DNA of 64,000 nt from the NCBI RefSeq assembly GCF_900111075.1, contig NZ_FOFZ01000001.1, positions 620,001 through 684,000 of the forward strand. Reading direction: 5' to 3'. The stretch comes from Flavobacterium frigoris (lineage in GTDB: Bacteria; Bacteroidota; Bacteroidia; Flavobacteriales; Flavobacteriaceae). Under the pieces are notes generated by a model. That model did not search any database. It was not told the DNA's origin and worked only from the letters and a program-made list of their open reading frames with translations. Made by a program: the position numbers and the translations under genes. How positions within the stretch are numbered: position 1 is the first letter of the stretch; every line of letters begins with the position of its first letter. This document shows positions 19,723-29,283 of this stretch, piece after piece.

Positions 19723-19788
19723 TTTAATTTTTTTTAGTTGGTTTTTTTGTTTTTAGTTCAAGACTGCAAAAATAAGAATTAAATAGCA

Positions 19789-22353
19789 TTAGAAGGGGTA
19801 ATTTATTCCAAAATTTAAAACAGAGTGTCCTAAATTGTATTCTCTAAACCATTTTTTGCCAGGTTCGTTGGCAGGATTATAGGTTTTAAATCCGAAATCA
19901 AATCGGATAACAAAAAAGTTTAAATCATATCTTAATCCGAATCCAGTTCCTAATGCGATGTCCTTTAGACTTTTAAAACCACTGAAAGTTGACTTCTCAT
20001 CAATCACGTTGTCGTAAACATTCCAAATGTTACCTGCATCAGCAAAAAGAGCTCCTTTTAAATCTCCTAAAAGTTTAAATCGGAATTCACTACTCAATGC
20101 AATTTTCATATTTGCTTCGTTAAAATCGTCTTTTGCTCCACTACGTCCAGGTCCTAAACTATAAGGTTGCCAAGCTCTGTTGTCATTTGAACCCCCAGAA
20201 AAGTAACTTCTGGAAAACGGAACGTAATTAGAATTTCCAAAAGGAATTGCTATACCAAAGAAAGTTCTGACTGCAAACACCTTTTCTTTGGTTAAATCCC
20301 AGTGCTTAATATAGTCGAATTCGGTTTTAATATATTCTGAGTACTCTATATTAAAGAGTTCAAAATTGCCGTTTTTATTTTCAACTTGATTTGTCGTATT
20401 TGAAATTAAAGTTAATAATGTTCCAGCAGATTCAATTTTTGTTTTGAAGAGATAAAAAGTATTATCTAGTAAATCAGTCTTGGTGGTTTTTGTAAACGTG
20501 TAACTGGTGGCTAAAATAAAGTCATTTTCAGTCAGTCTTAACCTTCTTTCTTCAATACTTTTTACAGCAGCATACTCTTTATCTGAAACAGTCAAGGCGG
20601 TTTTTCCAGATAATACATCGTTAATGAATCCTGATGTTCCATTTTCAATTATCAAGTCTCTATCGGTTGTGTTATTAAAATAGCTTGGTTCTGTATTAAA
20701 TGTTTTTCCAATTTCATTCAAAGCTTTGTAGGATGAACCATACACATTAAAATAGTTTTGCGGATTCAGATTTTGGACAAATTGGGCGTTAAAAAGGTCA
20801 AAACGAGCAGTGTTGTTTTTCTTGGGCGTCCAATTATAGGTAAAGGCTCCAGTTAGATTTTCTTTGTCTAATCCAATGTTTGTTTGTCTAGAAAATCCAA
20901 TAGCCATTAGCGTAGAAGGAATCATACTTTTTTTAATTATTTTTTCGGTAGAGAAAGGCATGAAAATCCTTGGGACGTTTAATTTTAAGTCCACTCCATA
21001 TTCTGAAACATTAAAAAATTGATTGTTTGGATTAGCTAAATCCTTGGATGAACCAATGTTTGCACGACCTGAAAGTTCTAGTGTTTCAGCACCATTAAAG
21101 ACATTTCGTATTGATAGTGATGGACTAAATGCGATTCCAATATCTTGAATATTAGAATGTGTTACGTCAAAAGAGGCTCCAAAACTATATTTTTTTCTTG
21201 GTGTCAGGTATATTTTGGCAATCAACGAACTGTAAGTAGTGTCTCTAGTATCAATTTCATATTGTACACTCGGATAATTGAATATTTTAAGGTTATTTAG
21301 ATAACGTGTGGTTAAAACTGTTTTGTTATCTGCAAAAAGGCCTCCTTTAGTGATAAATATGGCATCTGTTATTGCATACGGCTTGTATTTTAATTTTTTT
21401 TGGCTGTATAAATTAAAATTTTTAAACGTGGTGCTATCTGTAATTTTTAAATTACTGTTGTTAGGGGAATAGTCCGTATAGATGTTTACATCGCTTATTT
21501 TATATAGTTTGAAGGGCTCGGTTCTGGTAGAATCCTTATCCTGAAAGGAATAATTATTGATGATTACATTTACATTAGCTTTATCTCCTTTTTGAATGGT
21601 GTCGATATCGAAATTGATATAGGTAGGCTGAAAATAGTAGGCGCCATTATTTCTAAAATGGGTAGTAATACGGTTTTTCTCCTCGTCAAAATCGATTGTT
21701 TTGTATTGATTACCCGATTTAATGACTGACTTGGATTTGATTGTTTCATACAAGGAATCTAATACTGGCGTAGCAATGGCTGTTTGTATAGTATCCAGCA
21801 TGTATGGTTTTCCGGTACTAATCGCATATTTTATTTTCGCCTTTTTTAAGCTTATTGTATCTACTTTATAAGTTGCATTTACATTAAAAAAACCATTATT
21901 GAAATAATAATACTTTAATCGCAAAATAGATTTTTCAGTTTTGCTACTGTCAATTAGCACTGGAGCTTCTCCTGTTTTTTCAAGAAAATCATGAATCCCA
22001 TGATACCAAAAAGATTTCCCAAGCTTATCTACTTGTTTTGCTGAAAGCCATTTTGATTTTCTCTCATATTTTCCGGGATGATTTCTAAATTTCGCTTGGT
22101 AGGTTGAATCTGGATTCAGATTAGCCAAATTGTACAAATGCAAACGCAGACGAAAACCTAATAACAAAGTGCTATTTGGTTTTTGATACAACTGATTAAA
22201 GACATTTTCGGCCGTTGTCGCTTTCTCGTTTACTATAATTTGGTTTTTAGTAAGGAGTTGTTTTCCGTCAGGAACTCTTTTTACGACATTACAGGCGCAA
22301 ATAAATATTGCAATTAGAATAAATGCTGCTATTTTTGTAGAAATCTTCTTCAA
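19789..22353 (-). CDS. tamL: BamA/TamA-family outer membrane lipoprotein (TamL type)
   Basis: An 854-residue outer-membrane protein with a lipoprotein signal (lipobox FICAC near residue 20), followed directly by NVVKRVPDGKQLLTKNQIIV, the usual TamL opening. POTRA-like repeats occupy roughly residues 30-370 and a BamA-type 16-strand barrel the rest, with the late GGSNDNRAWQPYSLGPG stretch and GFGLRYDLNFFVIRFDFGF at the last strands. TamL is the lipidated TamA relative of Bacteroidota, thought to help outer-membrane protein or lipid transport with TamB. TamB is not in this window. The gene starts 37 bases from the divergent SpoU-type methyltransferase gene. Confidence 0.88.
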   Translation of the reverse strand: MKKISTKIAAFILIAIFICACNVVKRVPDGKQLLTKNQIIVNEKATTAENVFNQLYQKPNSTLLLGFRLRLHLYNLANLNPDSTYQAKFRNHPGKYERKSKWLSAKQVDKLGKSFWYHGIHDFLEKTGEAPVLIDSSKTEKSILRLKYYYFNNGFFNVNATYKVDTISLKKAKIKYAISTGKPYMLDTIQTAIATPVLDSLYETIKSKSVIKSGNQYKTIDFDEEKNRITTHFRNNGAYYFQPTYINFDIDTIQKGDKANVNVIINNYSFQDKDSTRTEPFKLYKISDVNIYTDYSPNNSNLKITDSTTFKNFNLYSQKKLKYKPYAITDAIFITKGGLFADNKTVLTTRYLNNLKIFNYPSVQYEIDTRDTTYSSLIAKIYLTPRKKYSFGASFDVTHSNIQDIGIAFSPSLSIRNVFNGAETLELSGRANIGSSKDLANPNNQFFNVSEYGVDLKLNVPRIFMPFSTEKIIKKSMIPSTLMAIGFSRQTNIGLDKENLTGAFTYNWTPKKNNTARFDLFNAQFVQNLNPQNYFNVYGSSYKALNEIGKTFNTEPSYFNNTTDRDLIIENGTSGFINDVLSGKTALTVSDKEYAAVKSIEERRLRLTENDFILATSYTFTKTTKTDLLDNTFYLFKTKIESAGTLLTLISNTTNQVENKNGNFELFNIEYSEYIKTEFDYIKHWDLTKEKVFAVRTFFGIAIPFGNSNYVPFSRSYFSGGSNDNRAWQPYSLGPGRSGAKDDFNEANMKIALSSEFRFKLLGDLKGALFADAGNIWNVYDNVIDEKSTFSGFKSLKDIALGTGFGLRYDLNFFVIRFDFGFKTYNPANEPGKKWFREYNLGHSVLNFGINYPF

Positions 22354-22390
22354 GTGTTATAAAATATTTAATTCAAAAGTACATTATTTT

Positions 22391-23113
22391 ATGGTTAGTA
22401 AAAACCAAATAAAGCTTATAACGAGTTTACAGCAAAAAAAATATAGAACCATCAATAAATTATTTTTTGCCGAAGGCGTAAAAGTAATTCAGGAACTGCT
22501 AGATTCAAATTTCGAATTGGAACATTTGTATTCCACTCAAAACGATTTTGAGGCTGTAGTGGCATCAAAAAAATCATTGATTCACGATGCAGATTTGAAA
22601 AAAATCAGTGCATTAGCAACAGCAAATACTTGTTTGGCAGTATTTAAAATACCCAACGAGAAAATAATGGAGGAGTCAGGATTAATGATTGCTTTAGACT
22701 CTATACGCGATCCGGGTAACTTAGGGACGATATTGAGATTGTGTGATTGGTTTGGTATTAAAGAAATTGTGTGTTCAAAAGAGACAGTAGATTTATACAA
22801 CCCAAAAGTGGTTCAGGCAACGATGGGTTCCATCGCAAGAGTTAATGTAAGTTATGTTGATTTGAATTCTTTTATTTCCGCTACTCATTTACCAGTTTAT
22901 GGTACTTTTATGGATGGGGTGAACATTTACAAGACTACATTGCCGCTGGAAGGTATTGTTGTCATGGGCAATGAAGCAAATGGTATTTCAAAGGAGCTTG
23001 AAAAAATGATAAAAAACAGGATATCGATACCTCGTTTTGGAGAAATCCAAAAAACAGAAAGTTTAAATGTAGCAACTGCCACAGCCATTGTACTAAGTGA
23101 ATTTAGGAGGTAG
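22391..23113 (+). CDS. TrmH/SpoU-family RNA 2'-O-methyltransferase
   Basis: A 240-residue SPOUT enzyme that methylates a ribose 2'-OH of rRNA or tRNA using SAM. An N-terminal substrate-binding region (RTINKLFFAEGVKVIQELL) precedes the knotted catalytic domain with the three SpoU motifs: DSIRDPGNLGTILRLCDWFG, VVMGNEANGISKEL and ISIPRFGEIQKTESLNVATA. The family does not tell which nucleotide is modified; RlmB or TsnR-like roles are both possible. It is divergent from tamL and converges with porT. Confidence 0.92.
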   Translation: MVSKNQIKLITSLQQKKYRTINKLFFAEGVKVIQELLDSNFELEHLYSTQNDFEAVVASKKSLIHDADLKKISALATANTCLAVFKIPNEKIMEESGLMIALDSIRDPGNLGTILRLCDWFGIKEIVCSKETVDLYNPKVVQATMGSIARVNVSYVDLNSFISATHLPVYGTFMDGVNIYKTTLPLEGIVVMGNEANGISKELEKMIKNRISIPRFGEIQKTESLNVATATAIVLSEFRR

Positions 23114-23125
23114 AGTTTAAACTCT

Positions 23126-23830
23126 TTAATGAAAGGTGAAATTAATCAATACGGCTCTCGTTTTTAGAGATTGAATGTTTCCGGTCCAAGGGCTGTTAGG
23201 ATTGTTATCCCGTATCAACTCATCATTAATTCCAAAAACACCTCTTATAGAAGGGGAGAATATGAAATATTCAGAGAAAAGATCAATTCCAAAACCTACT
23301 TCGTAATTTGTAGTCCAGGGTTTTACTCTGAATTTTTGTTCGTAATTATCGTCAATTGATTTTGAATTGCTCGACAAATTTAAAGTAGCAGAAACTCCTC
23401 CCACAAGATATGGACGAATGTTACCTGTCCTTAAGGAAGAAAATTTTAATAATAATGGGAAATGAATATAGGTACTGCTTACTTCTCTTAAAATATCTGT
23501 TTTTCTGGTAAATCCAGGAAAGTAAAGGTCTCTTTGGGTATAATATAAACCAGGTTCAAATCGCAAATTTATATATTCTTGAAGTTTCAAATCGCCTACA
23601 ATTCCCACGTTAAATCCGGTGGTTTTTTTTACCAGAATGTCCGGATTTACATTTCTATAGTCTATTTTGAAGTCAAATGAGTTGAATCCTAAATAAAAAC
23701 CATAATAGACTGTAGATTTTTGAAAATTTTCTAAATTGATTATAGGGTCTTTAGCAAACATGCTTTTTTTAAACTGTGAGTTTCCTTTAGTAGACAAAAC
23801 GAGTAAAAGTAAGACAATAAATTTTTTCAT
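23126..23830 (-). CDS. porT: PorT family outer-membrane beta-barrel protein (type IX secretion/gliding)
   Basis: A 234-residue protein with a signal peptide (MKKFIVLLLLVLSTKGNSQF) and an eight-stranded OMP-type barrel. The opening NLENFQKSTVYYGFYLGFN followed by GFNVGIVGDLKLQEYINLR and the final RAVLINFTFH agree with the PorT family. PorT is required for type IX secretion and gliding in Bacteroidota. The gene sits 24 bases downstream of ubiE on the same strand, which I recall as its usual place in flavobacteria. The general porin-like PorT domain also covers unrelated OMPs, so the specific role rests on that position. Confidence 0.82.
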   Translation of the reverse strand: MKKFIVLLLLVLSTKGNSQFKKSMFAKDPIINLENFQKSTVYYGFYLGFNSFDFKIDYRNVNPDILVKKTTGFNVGIVGDLKLQEYINLRFEPGLYYTQRDLYFPGFTRKTDILREVSSTYIHFPLLLKFSSLRTGNIRPYLVGGVSATLNLSSNSKSIDDNYEQKFRVKPWTTNYEVGFGIDLFSEYFIFSPSIRGVFGINDELIRDNNPNSPWTGNIQSLKTRAVLINFTFH

Positions 23831-23854
23831 GTTTGGGCTAAATGTATTTTCGTA

Positions 23855-24586
23855 TTAGTTTTTAGATGCCGAATAAATGGTAGCTACCCCAAATGTTTGC
23901 GGTAGGGCTATCACATCTATAAACCCAATTTTTCTCAATATATTGTTTAAAGCTTCTCCATAAGGAAATGCAGCCGCTGATTCTGACAAATAGCCATAAG
24001 CCACATCATCTTTTGAAAATAGTTTGCCAATGATCGGTAGTATGTTTTTACTGTAGAAATTATATCCTTGCTTGTAAGGCGTTTTATCTGGGACAGAGGT
24101 TTCTAAAATCACAAAAACGCCATTTGGTTTTAAAACTCGTAATATTTCTTTTAATCCTTTTTCAAGTGTTTCAAAATTACGTACACCAAAGGCAACCGTT
24201 ATTGCGTCAAAATAATTGTCTTCGAAAGGCATGTTTTCAGAATCTCCCAAAACCATTTCTATCGTATTTGACAGTTTCTTGTCGGCAATTTTTTTAACGC
24301 CTACTTCGAGCATTCCTGCAGAAATATCTAACCCAATAATTTTTTTGGCATTGGTTTGTGTCATTAAAATAGCTAAGTCACCGGTCCCAGTTGCAATATC
24401 CAAAATAGTCTCTGGATTTGATTTTGCAACTATCGCTAATACCTTTTTTCGCCACTTTATATCAATTCCAAAAGAAATAACACGATTTAAATTATCGTAA
24501 TTCCCAGAAATCGTATCAAACATTTTTGCAACCTGTTCTTTCTTGCCTAAATCGGAATTTTTATAGGGAGTTATGTTTTTTGACAT
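23855..24586 (-). CDS. ubiE: demethylmenaquinone/2-methoxy-6-polyprenyl-benzoquinol methyltransferase
   Basis: A 243-residue SAM-dependent C-methyltransferase. Motifs: [20 protein letters not shown] at the N-terminus, the SAM-binding [40 protein letters not shown], and [11 protein letters not shown]. In a flavobacterium, which respires with menaquinone, it would finish menaquinone-6 synthesis (MenG role). A TATATTTG box reading leftward (24601-24608) lies 15-22 bases before the ATG. porT follows closely. Confidence 0.95.
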   Translation of the reverse strand: MSKNITPYKNSDLGKKEQVAKMFDTISGNYDNLNRVISFGIDIKWRKKVLAIVAKSNPETILDIATGTGDLAILMTQTNAKKIIGLDISAGMLEVGVKKIADKKLSNTIEMVLGDSENMPFEDNYFDAITVAFGVRNFETLEKGLKEILRVLKPNGVFVILETSVPDKTPYKQGYNFYSKNILPIIGKLFSKDDVAYGYLSESAAAFPYGEALNNILRKIGFIDVIALPQTFGVATIYSASKN

Positions 24587-24803
24587 TTTTTAAATTTTCA
24601 CAAATATAATACAATCTATTTTAAACTGTAATCTAGATTTCAAAAGACTACGAAAAAAATATAAGTATATTTTAGCTCGAATTTGTGAAGGAATAGGTTT
24701 AAAAGATCGGTTTTTGAATAAATTGAAATATCACTAAAAGTGGGTATTGTATGCAATTTTTTTTATATCGAAGTTTACAGCATAAAATTATAATAATTTT
24801 TCA

Positions 24804-25121
24804 ATGATTAAAAGGGAATTAATGATCCAAAGCAGGTGGTTGCTTTTTGCGCTAGTTATATCACTTGTTCTTGTATGCGGGTTTGACGGTACTGTTGTAA
24901 AAAACGGTAGTGTATCTGTTGCGCAGCACACGTTCTTGGGATTAAATTTGTTTTTGGAAATTTTAATTTTTTTTGTCTTTAGTACCTTCGTGGTATTTGG
25001 TATTAAAGGCTTTTTTGAGATGTACGCTCAGAAAACATCAAATGTTATTATCTTCATTTCTGGAGTTTTATTAACATTCGTTATTTTTGGATTGTGTTAT
25101 CAAATACTGTTTCAAGAGTAG
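24804..25121 (+). CDS. small membrane protein of unknown function
   Basis: A 105-residue protein of which most is hydrophobic: helices near residues 12-28, 48-68 and 80-101, separated by a short polar loop (GTVVKNGSVSVAQ) and GFFEMYAQKTSN. I do not recognise a family. Codon use and the terminator that follows 30 bases later argue for a real gene. It is alone on the plus strand between ubiE and folA. Confidence 0.65.
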   Translation: MIKRELMIQSRWLLFALVISLVLVCGFDGTVVKNGSVSVAQHTFLGLNLFLEILIFFVFSTFVVFGIKGFFEMYAQKTSNVIIFISGVLLTFVIFGLCYQILFQE

Positions 25122-25151
25122 GTCATTTTCCCGATCATTGTTTTAAAAAGA

Positions 25152-25178
25152 AAACACCCTTTTTTAGGGTGTTTTTTT
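25152..25178. terminator. bidirectional intrinsic terminator
   Basis: Stem AACACCCT against AGGGTGTT with a T5 loop and T/A runs on both sides. It serves the small membrane protein gene on the plus strand and folA on the minus strand, whose stop codon overlaps its last bases. Confidence 0.8.
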
Positions 25179-25659
25179 ATTTTCTAACGTAGGTTTGATA
25201 GGTATAATCAAATTGATGTTTGTCGTCCTTTGGTTGAAATTCAGAATTTACTATTTCCCAATCTTGAGGATTTATTTCAGGAAAAAAAGCATCCGCTTCA
25301 AAGTTGTGATGGACGCGTGTCAATTCGATTTTGTCTGAAAAAGGAAGTCCTAAATTATAAATTTCCCCACCTCCTATAATGTATACTGATTCACCTAAAG
25401 GGCATATTTCGATCGCCTTTGCCATACTTTTAACGACGATACAACCTTGTGGTGCATAATTTTCTTGACGGCTTATTACGATATGAGTTCGGTTAGGTAG
25501 TGGCTTAGGGAAGCTTTCGAAAGTTTTTCTTCCCATTATGATATGATGTCCTGAGGTAAGACTTTTGAATCTTTTGAAATCATTCGGTAAATGCCAAACC
25601 AATTCATTATTTTTTCCAAGTGCATTATTTTCTGATGCTGCCGCAATCATTATAATCAT
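25177..25659 (-). CDS. folA: dihydrofolate reductase
   Basis: A 160-residue cytoplasmic enzyme reducing dihydrofolate with NADPH. It opens MIIMIAAASENNALGKNNELVWHLP and has the active-site DFKRFKSLT with Asp, the cofactor-binding HHIIMGRKTFESFPKPLPNR and VYIIGGGEIYNLGL. Thymidylate synthase lies 0.9 kb upstream on the same strand, giving a local folate/thymidylate group, with a 2TM-domain gene and a divergent CBM48-like gene between. Confidence 0.97.
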   Translation of the reverse strand: MIIMIAAASENNALGKNNELVWHLPNDFKRFKSLTSGHHIIMGRKTFESFPKPLPNRTHIVISRQENYAPQGCIVVKSMAKAIEICPLGESVYIIGGGEIYNLGLPFSDKIELTRVHHNFEADAFFPEINPQDWEIVNSEFQPKDDKHQFDYTYQTYVRK

Positions 25660-25670
25660 GTTTCTAGTGC

Positions 25671-26003
25671 TTATATTGAAGTGTCTTCAGTTATGTGTGC
25701 TTGTAATTCAGCTATTTTGTTTTTTTGTAATGAAACCAGTCTATCAATTTGCTCTCTTTCCCAGTTTTTATTCATAAAACGATCGGTGATGTACACTTTG
25801 ATGAAATGTAAAAGAAAAATAAAAAACCATACGGTAATGAGGTATATGTACCAATTTGAATCTATGCCAAAATTAAAAATTTTGGTGGATACAAACAAAA
25901 ATAAGCTAGCTAAAAATAGAAGAACAAAATGAAAATACAACCCTTTTTTTTGTTTTAATCTTTTTCGGGCATATTCATATAGTTCATGTTGTTCTCTTTC
26001 CAT
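25671..26003 (-). CDS. 2TM domain-containing protein
   Basis: A 110-residue protein with a basic N-terminal segment (YEYARKRLKQKKGLYFHFV), two membrane helices (about residues 24-42 and 51-70), and a C-terminal stretch VYITDRFMNKNWEREQIDRLV that is typical of the Bacteroidota 2TM domain family. The role is unknown; related domains are found attached to LytTR-type regulators. It ends 12 bases before the folA start on the same strand. Confidence 0.8.
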   Translation of the reverse strand: MEREQHELYEYARKRLKQKKGLYFHFVLLFLASLFLFVSTKIFNFGIDSNWYIYLITVWFFIFLLHFIKVYITDRFMNKNWEREQIDRLVSLQKNKIAELQAHITEDTSI

Positions 26004-26240
26004 AAGTTGCTTTTTTGTTTATAAAGATAAAATTTAATTTGGAAAGTCATCATTTAAGATATATTATATTTATTATGAAAACGTTTTCTTTTTTATATTA
26101 CAAAATTAAAGGTATCGATATTTAAATAATCAGCTAAATTTTAACACAGTTTAGGTCATTCTATTAAATCTTTGTTAGCTACGCTCAAAGCTCGTTAAAA
26201 TGTGTTTACTTTGTTATATAACATTAAAAATGAAATAGTT

Positions 26241-26531
26241 ATGGCGATTAAGAAGCGATTTATAAAGACAAAAGCAGTATGTAAGGTTACTTTTTCAGTG
26301 GAGGCAAAACAGGCTAATGAAGTCGCGGTTATAGGAGATTTTAACAATTGGAGCCCAGAAGAAGGGGCGTTAAATAAGTTAAAAAACGGAACTTTTAAAG
26401 GCGTTTTTAACATAGAAAAAGATGCTGCCTACGAATTTAAGTACGTAATAGACGGTGACTTTGTAAATGAATCTGATTCTTTCAAATGGAACGAATTTGC
26501 AGGAGCAGAAAATAGTGTTTTAGAGGTTTAA
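26241..26531 (+). CDS. isoamylase early-set/CBM48-like domain protein
   Basis: A 96-residue protein made of a single immunoglobulin-like early-set domain: VTFSVEAKQANEVAVIGDFNNWSPEEGALNKL and YEFKYVIDGDFVNE are the usual glycogen-binding (CBM48/AMPK-beta) words. No catalytic domain is attached. It may bind glycogen or act as a small accessory factor; function is unproved. The frame is open 39 bases upstream, but the ATG at 26241 gives the natural MAIKKRF start and I prefer it. Confidence 0.85.
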   Translation: MAIKKRFIKTKAVCKVTFSVEAKQANEVAVIGDFNNWSPEEGALNKLKNGTFKGVFNIEKDAAYEFKYVIDGDFVNESDSFKWNEFAGAENSVLEV

Positions 26532-26554
26532 CTCTAAAGCACTTTTTTTATCTA

Positions 26555-27379
26555 TTATACGGCAACAGTTCCTTTAATTAGCGCATGAGGTTCGTATCCT
26601 TCTAGCGTGAAATCATCAAATTCAAATTTGAATAGGTCTTTTATCGCTGGATTCAAAATCATTTTTGGTAATGATTTTGGCTCTCTTGATAATTGAAGTT
26701 CTAATTGCTCGATATGATTGTTGTAGATGTGCGCGTCTCCAAAAGTATGGATAAATTCACCTGCTTCCAGATCGCAAACTTGTGCGATCATCATAGTAAG
26801 AAGTGCGTAAGAGGCAATATTAAAAGGGACTCCTAAAAAGATATCAGCACTGCGTTGGTACAATTGACAGGATAATTTACCATTGGCTACATAAAATTGA
26901 AAGAATGCATGGCAAGGCGGTAATGCCGCTTTATTGTTTGCTACATTTTCCTCAAAGGATTTTGTGGTGTCTGGAAGTACAGAAGGATTCCAAGCGGAAA
27001 CAAGCATTCTGCGACTGTTTGGATTCGTTTTTAATTCAGAGATTAAATCTGATATTTGGTCGATCTCTTCACTATTCCAGTTGCGCCATTGATGTCCATA
27101 AACAGGACCTAGGTCGCCATTGGAATCAGCCCAAGCATCCCAGATTTTTACTCCGTTTTCTTGAAGATATTTAATATTTGTATCTCCTTTTAAGAACCAA
27201 AGCAATTCATAAACAATCGATTTGAAGTGCAATTTTTTAGTGGTTACCATTGGAAAACCTTCGCTTAAGTCAAAACGCATCTGATAACCGAAAACACTTT
27301 TTGTTCCTGTTCCAGTACGATCTCCTTTTTGACAACCGTTGTCTATAACGTGTTGTACTAAGTCTAAATATTGCTTCAT
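26555..27379 (-). CDS. thyA: thymidylate synthase
   Basis: A 274-residue classical ThyA converting dUMP to dTMP with methylene-tetrahydrofolate. Motifs: [40 protein letters not shown] opening (residues 19-54), [20 protein letters not shown], the catalytic Cys in [13 protein letters not shown] (about Cys156), [20 protein letters not shown] and DAHIYNNH. Product dihydrofolate would be recycled by FolA encoded nearby. Length is slightly above the 264-residue standard. Confidence 0.98.
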   Translation of the reverse strand: MKQYLDLVQHVIDNGCQKGDRTGTGTKSVFGYQMRFDLSEGFPMVTTKKLHFKSIVYELLWFLKGDTNIKYLQENGVKIWDAWADSNGDLGPVYGHQWRNWNSEEIDQISDLISELKTNPNSRRMLVSAWNPSVLPDTTKSFEENVANNKAALPPCHAFFQFYVANGKLSCQLYQRSADIFLGVPFNIASYALLTMMIAQVCDLEAGEFIHTFGDAHIYNNHIEQLELQLSREPKSLPKMILNPAIKDLFKFEFDDFTLEGYEPHALIKGTVAV

Positions 27380-27448
27380 TGAAATATTTGTTTGATAATA
27401 GATAATCGGATGTTGAATTCAAAAACAACCAAATTAAAGTTTATACAA

Positions 27449-28078
27449 CTAAGATTCTCTTCTCGAAATTTCGTCTCTTATGTTAGCTGCTTTTTCATAA
27501 TCTTCGTGCTGTACTGCCTGTTCAAGTAATTCATTTAATTCTTGAAGGCTATGCTTCATGTAAATGCGACCAGACTGATTGCTTTCTTGCTCATTGCCAA
27601 AAGTTTCGGGGTTTGAAAGAATATCATCTATTTCCTGCGAGTCTTTGTCGGCCTCTTGTGGATTTGCGTTTAGATAGATTCCGGCTTTATCCAGGATGTT
27701 TTTATAAGTAAAAATTGGTGCGTTAAATCGCAATGCCAATGCAATTGCATCAGAGGTGCGTGCATCTATTATTTCTTCAATTTTGTCTCTTTCGCAAATA
27801 ATACTCGAGTAAAATACACCATCAACAAGCTTATGTATGATGACTTGTTTTACAGTAATATCAAAACGTTCTGCAAAGTTTTTGAATAGATCATGCGTCA
27901 ACGGACGAGGTGGTTTAATTTCTTTCTCTAAGGCGATTGCTATAGATTGTGCTTCAAAAGCACCGATGACAATTGGTAGTTTTCTGTCGCCATCAACTTC
28001 GTTCAAAATAAGAGCGTAAGCTCCATTTTGTGTTTGGCTGTATGAAATTCCTTTTATCGATAATTTAACTAAACTCAT
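27449..28078 (-). CDS. bifunctional nuclease family protein (DUF151) with UvrB/UvrC motif
   Basis: A 209-residue cytoplasmic protein. Residues 1-130 form the DUF151 domain (LILNEVDGDRKLPIVIGAFEAQSIAIALE, IIDARTSDAIALALRFNAPIFT). Members have been reported as DNase/RNase, though the physiological role is unclear. The C-terminus (about residues 172-207) is a UvrB/UvrC helical hairpin: LNELLEQAVQHEDYEKAANIRDEI. That domain pair is common in Bacteroidota. It lies between thyA and the terminator of etfA, same strand. Confidence 0.88.
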   Translation of the reverse strand: MSLVKLSIKGISYSQTQNGAYALILNEVDGDRKLPIVIGAFEAQSIAIALEKEIKPPRPLTHDLFKNFAERFDITVKQVIIHKLVDGVFYSSIICERDKIEEIIDARTSDAIALALRFNAPIFTYKNILDKAGIYLNANPQEADKDSQEIDDILSNPETFGNEQESNQSGRIYMKHSLQELNELLEQAVQHEDYEKAANIRDEISRRES

Positions 28079-28169
28079 ATTTACTGAAATGAAAAGTACA
28101 GAGTACCTAATTTAAAGATTTAATTTTGTTATTAAATTTGGGTACAATTTTAATAACAAAATGGCAGAC

Positions 28170-28218
28170 AAAAAAACTGCCTGAAAACAAAGGTACGATT
28201 ATCTTGTTTTCAGGCAGC
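28170..28218 (-). terminator. intrinsic terminator of the etfBA transcript
   Basis: CTGCCTGAAAAC (28177-28188) and GTTTTCAGGCAG (28206-28217) form a perfect 12-bp stem with a 17-base loop, followed on the minus strand by a T7 run. It lies 24 bases past the etfA stop. Confidence 0.85.
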
Positions 28219-28241
28219 TATATTTCTTGAAGAATATTACA

Positions 28242-29210
28242 TTACGATTGTTGTGCCTTGAATGCTTTAAATTTCTCGATTAATGTAGGAACAATGTCAA
28301 ACGCATCACCAACAATTCCGTAGTCTGCCACTTTAAAAAAGGGAGCTTCTGGGTCACTATTGATAACTACTTTTATTTTTGAAGAACTTATTCCTGCAAT
28401 GTGTTGGATTGCTCCAGAGATTCCTATTGCAATATACAAGTTAGTTGCTACTGGTTTTCCAGTTTGACCAACGTGTTCTCCATGAGGTCTCCAGCCTAAG
28501 TCAGAAACTGGTTTAGAACAAGCAGTTGCTGCGCCAAGGACAGTTGCTAATTCTTCAATCATTCCCCAGTTTTCTGGTCCTTTTAATCCACGACCTGCAG
28601 AAACTACGATGTCAGCATCAGCGATAGATACTTTTCCTGATAATTTTTCTACTGATTCTACTTTTACTCCAAAATCATTTTCTCCAATAGTTGGATTAAA
28701 ATCTTCTTCAGTAAGTGTGGATGGAGTTTCAAAAATTCCATAAGAGTTTTTGGCGAGTCCAAGAACTTTTACGTCAGTGCTAATTTCAGTTATATTAAAT
28801 GCTTTGTTTGAAAAGGCATTTCTTTTTACTTGAAAAGGAGAAGTACTTAATGGCAATCCCACAACATTTGAAGCAAAACCAGCTTCCAAAGCTACTGCAA
28901 CAAGTGATGAAAGGTAGATACTGTCTGTTGTTGATGAAAGTAAAATCACTTTAGCGCTTTCTTTTTGTGCTGCTTGTTTGATAACATCAGCATACGCTTT
29001 AGCAGTAAAACCGGCTAATTTGTCGTTGTTTACTTTTAATACTTTGTCTACTCCGTATTTTGATAATTCCGAAACATCACCAGCGTTAACTGTTACTGCT
29101 GTTACAGTTGTTCCTAAAGATTCGGCTACTTTTTTTGCATAAGAAGCTAATTCAAAAGCTACTTTTTTGAATTTTCCTTCCGCAGATTCTGCATATATTA
29201 ATATTGACAT
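28242..29210 (-). CDS. etfA: electron transfer flavoprotein subunit alpha
   Basis: A 322-residue subunit that binds FAD and passes electrons from acyl-CoA dehydrogenases to the respiratory chain. The C-terminal FAD domain is clear: VVSAGRGLKGPENWGMIEEL, ATACSKPVSDLGWRPHGEHVGQTGKPV, YIAIGISGAIQHIAGISSSK and INSDPEAPFFKVADYGIVGD. etfB lies 74 bases upstream on the same strand and a strong terminator follows. Confidence 0.97.
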   Translation of the reverse strand: MSILIYAESAEGKFKKVAFELASYAKKVAESLGTTVTAVTVNAGDVSELSKYGVDKVLKVNNDKLAGFTAKAYADVIKQAAQKESAKVILLSSTTDSIYLSSLVAVALEAGFASNVVGLPLSTSPFQVKRNAFSNKAFNITEISTDVKVLGLAKNSYGIFETPSTLTEEDFNPTIGENDFGVKVESVEKLSGKVSIADADIVVSAGRGLKGPENWGMIEELATVLGAATACSKPVSDLGWRPHGEHVGQTGKPVATNLYIAIGISGAIQHIAGISSSKIKVVINSDPEAPFFKVADYGIVGDAFDIVPTLIEKFKAFKAQQS

Positions 29211-29219
29211 GATTTATTT

Positions 29220-29283
29220 TTTTAAAGTTTAAAGTTTCAGGTGTAAAGTTTATCACTGAACACTGAATACTGAACACTGATTT
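29220..29283. repeat. ACTGAACACTGAATACTGA-type repeats in the etfB-etfA gap
   Basis: After a TTTAAAGTTTAAAGTTTCAG stretch, the unit ACTGAACACTGAATACTGAA follows with near-copies. The same words occur between fba and accD (18553-18654), and AAACTTTTAAACTTTAAAC occurs before cysN (54420-54440). It lies inside a probable operon. Confidence 0.55.
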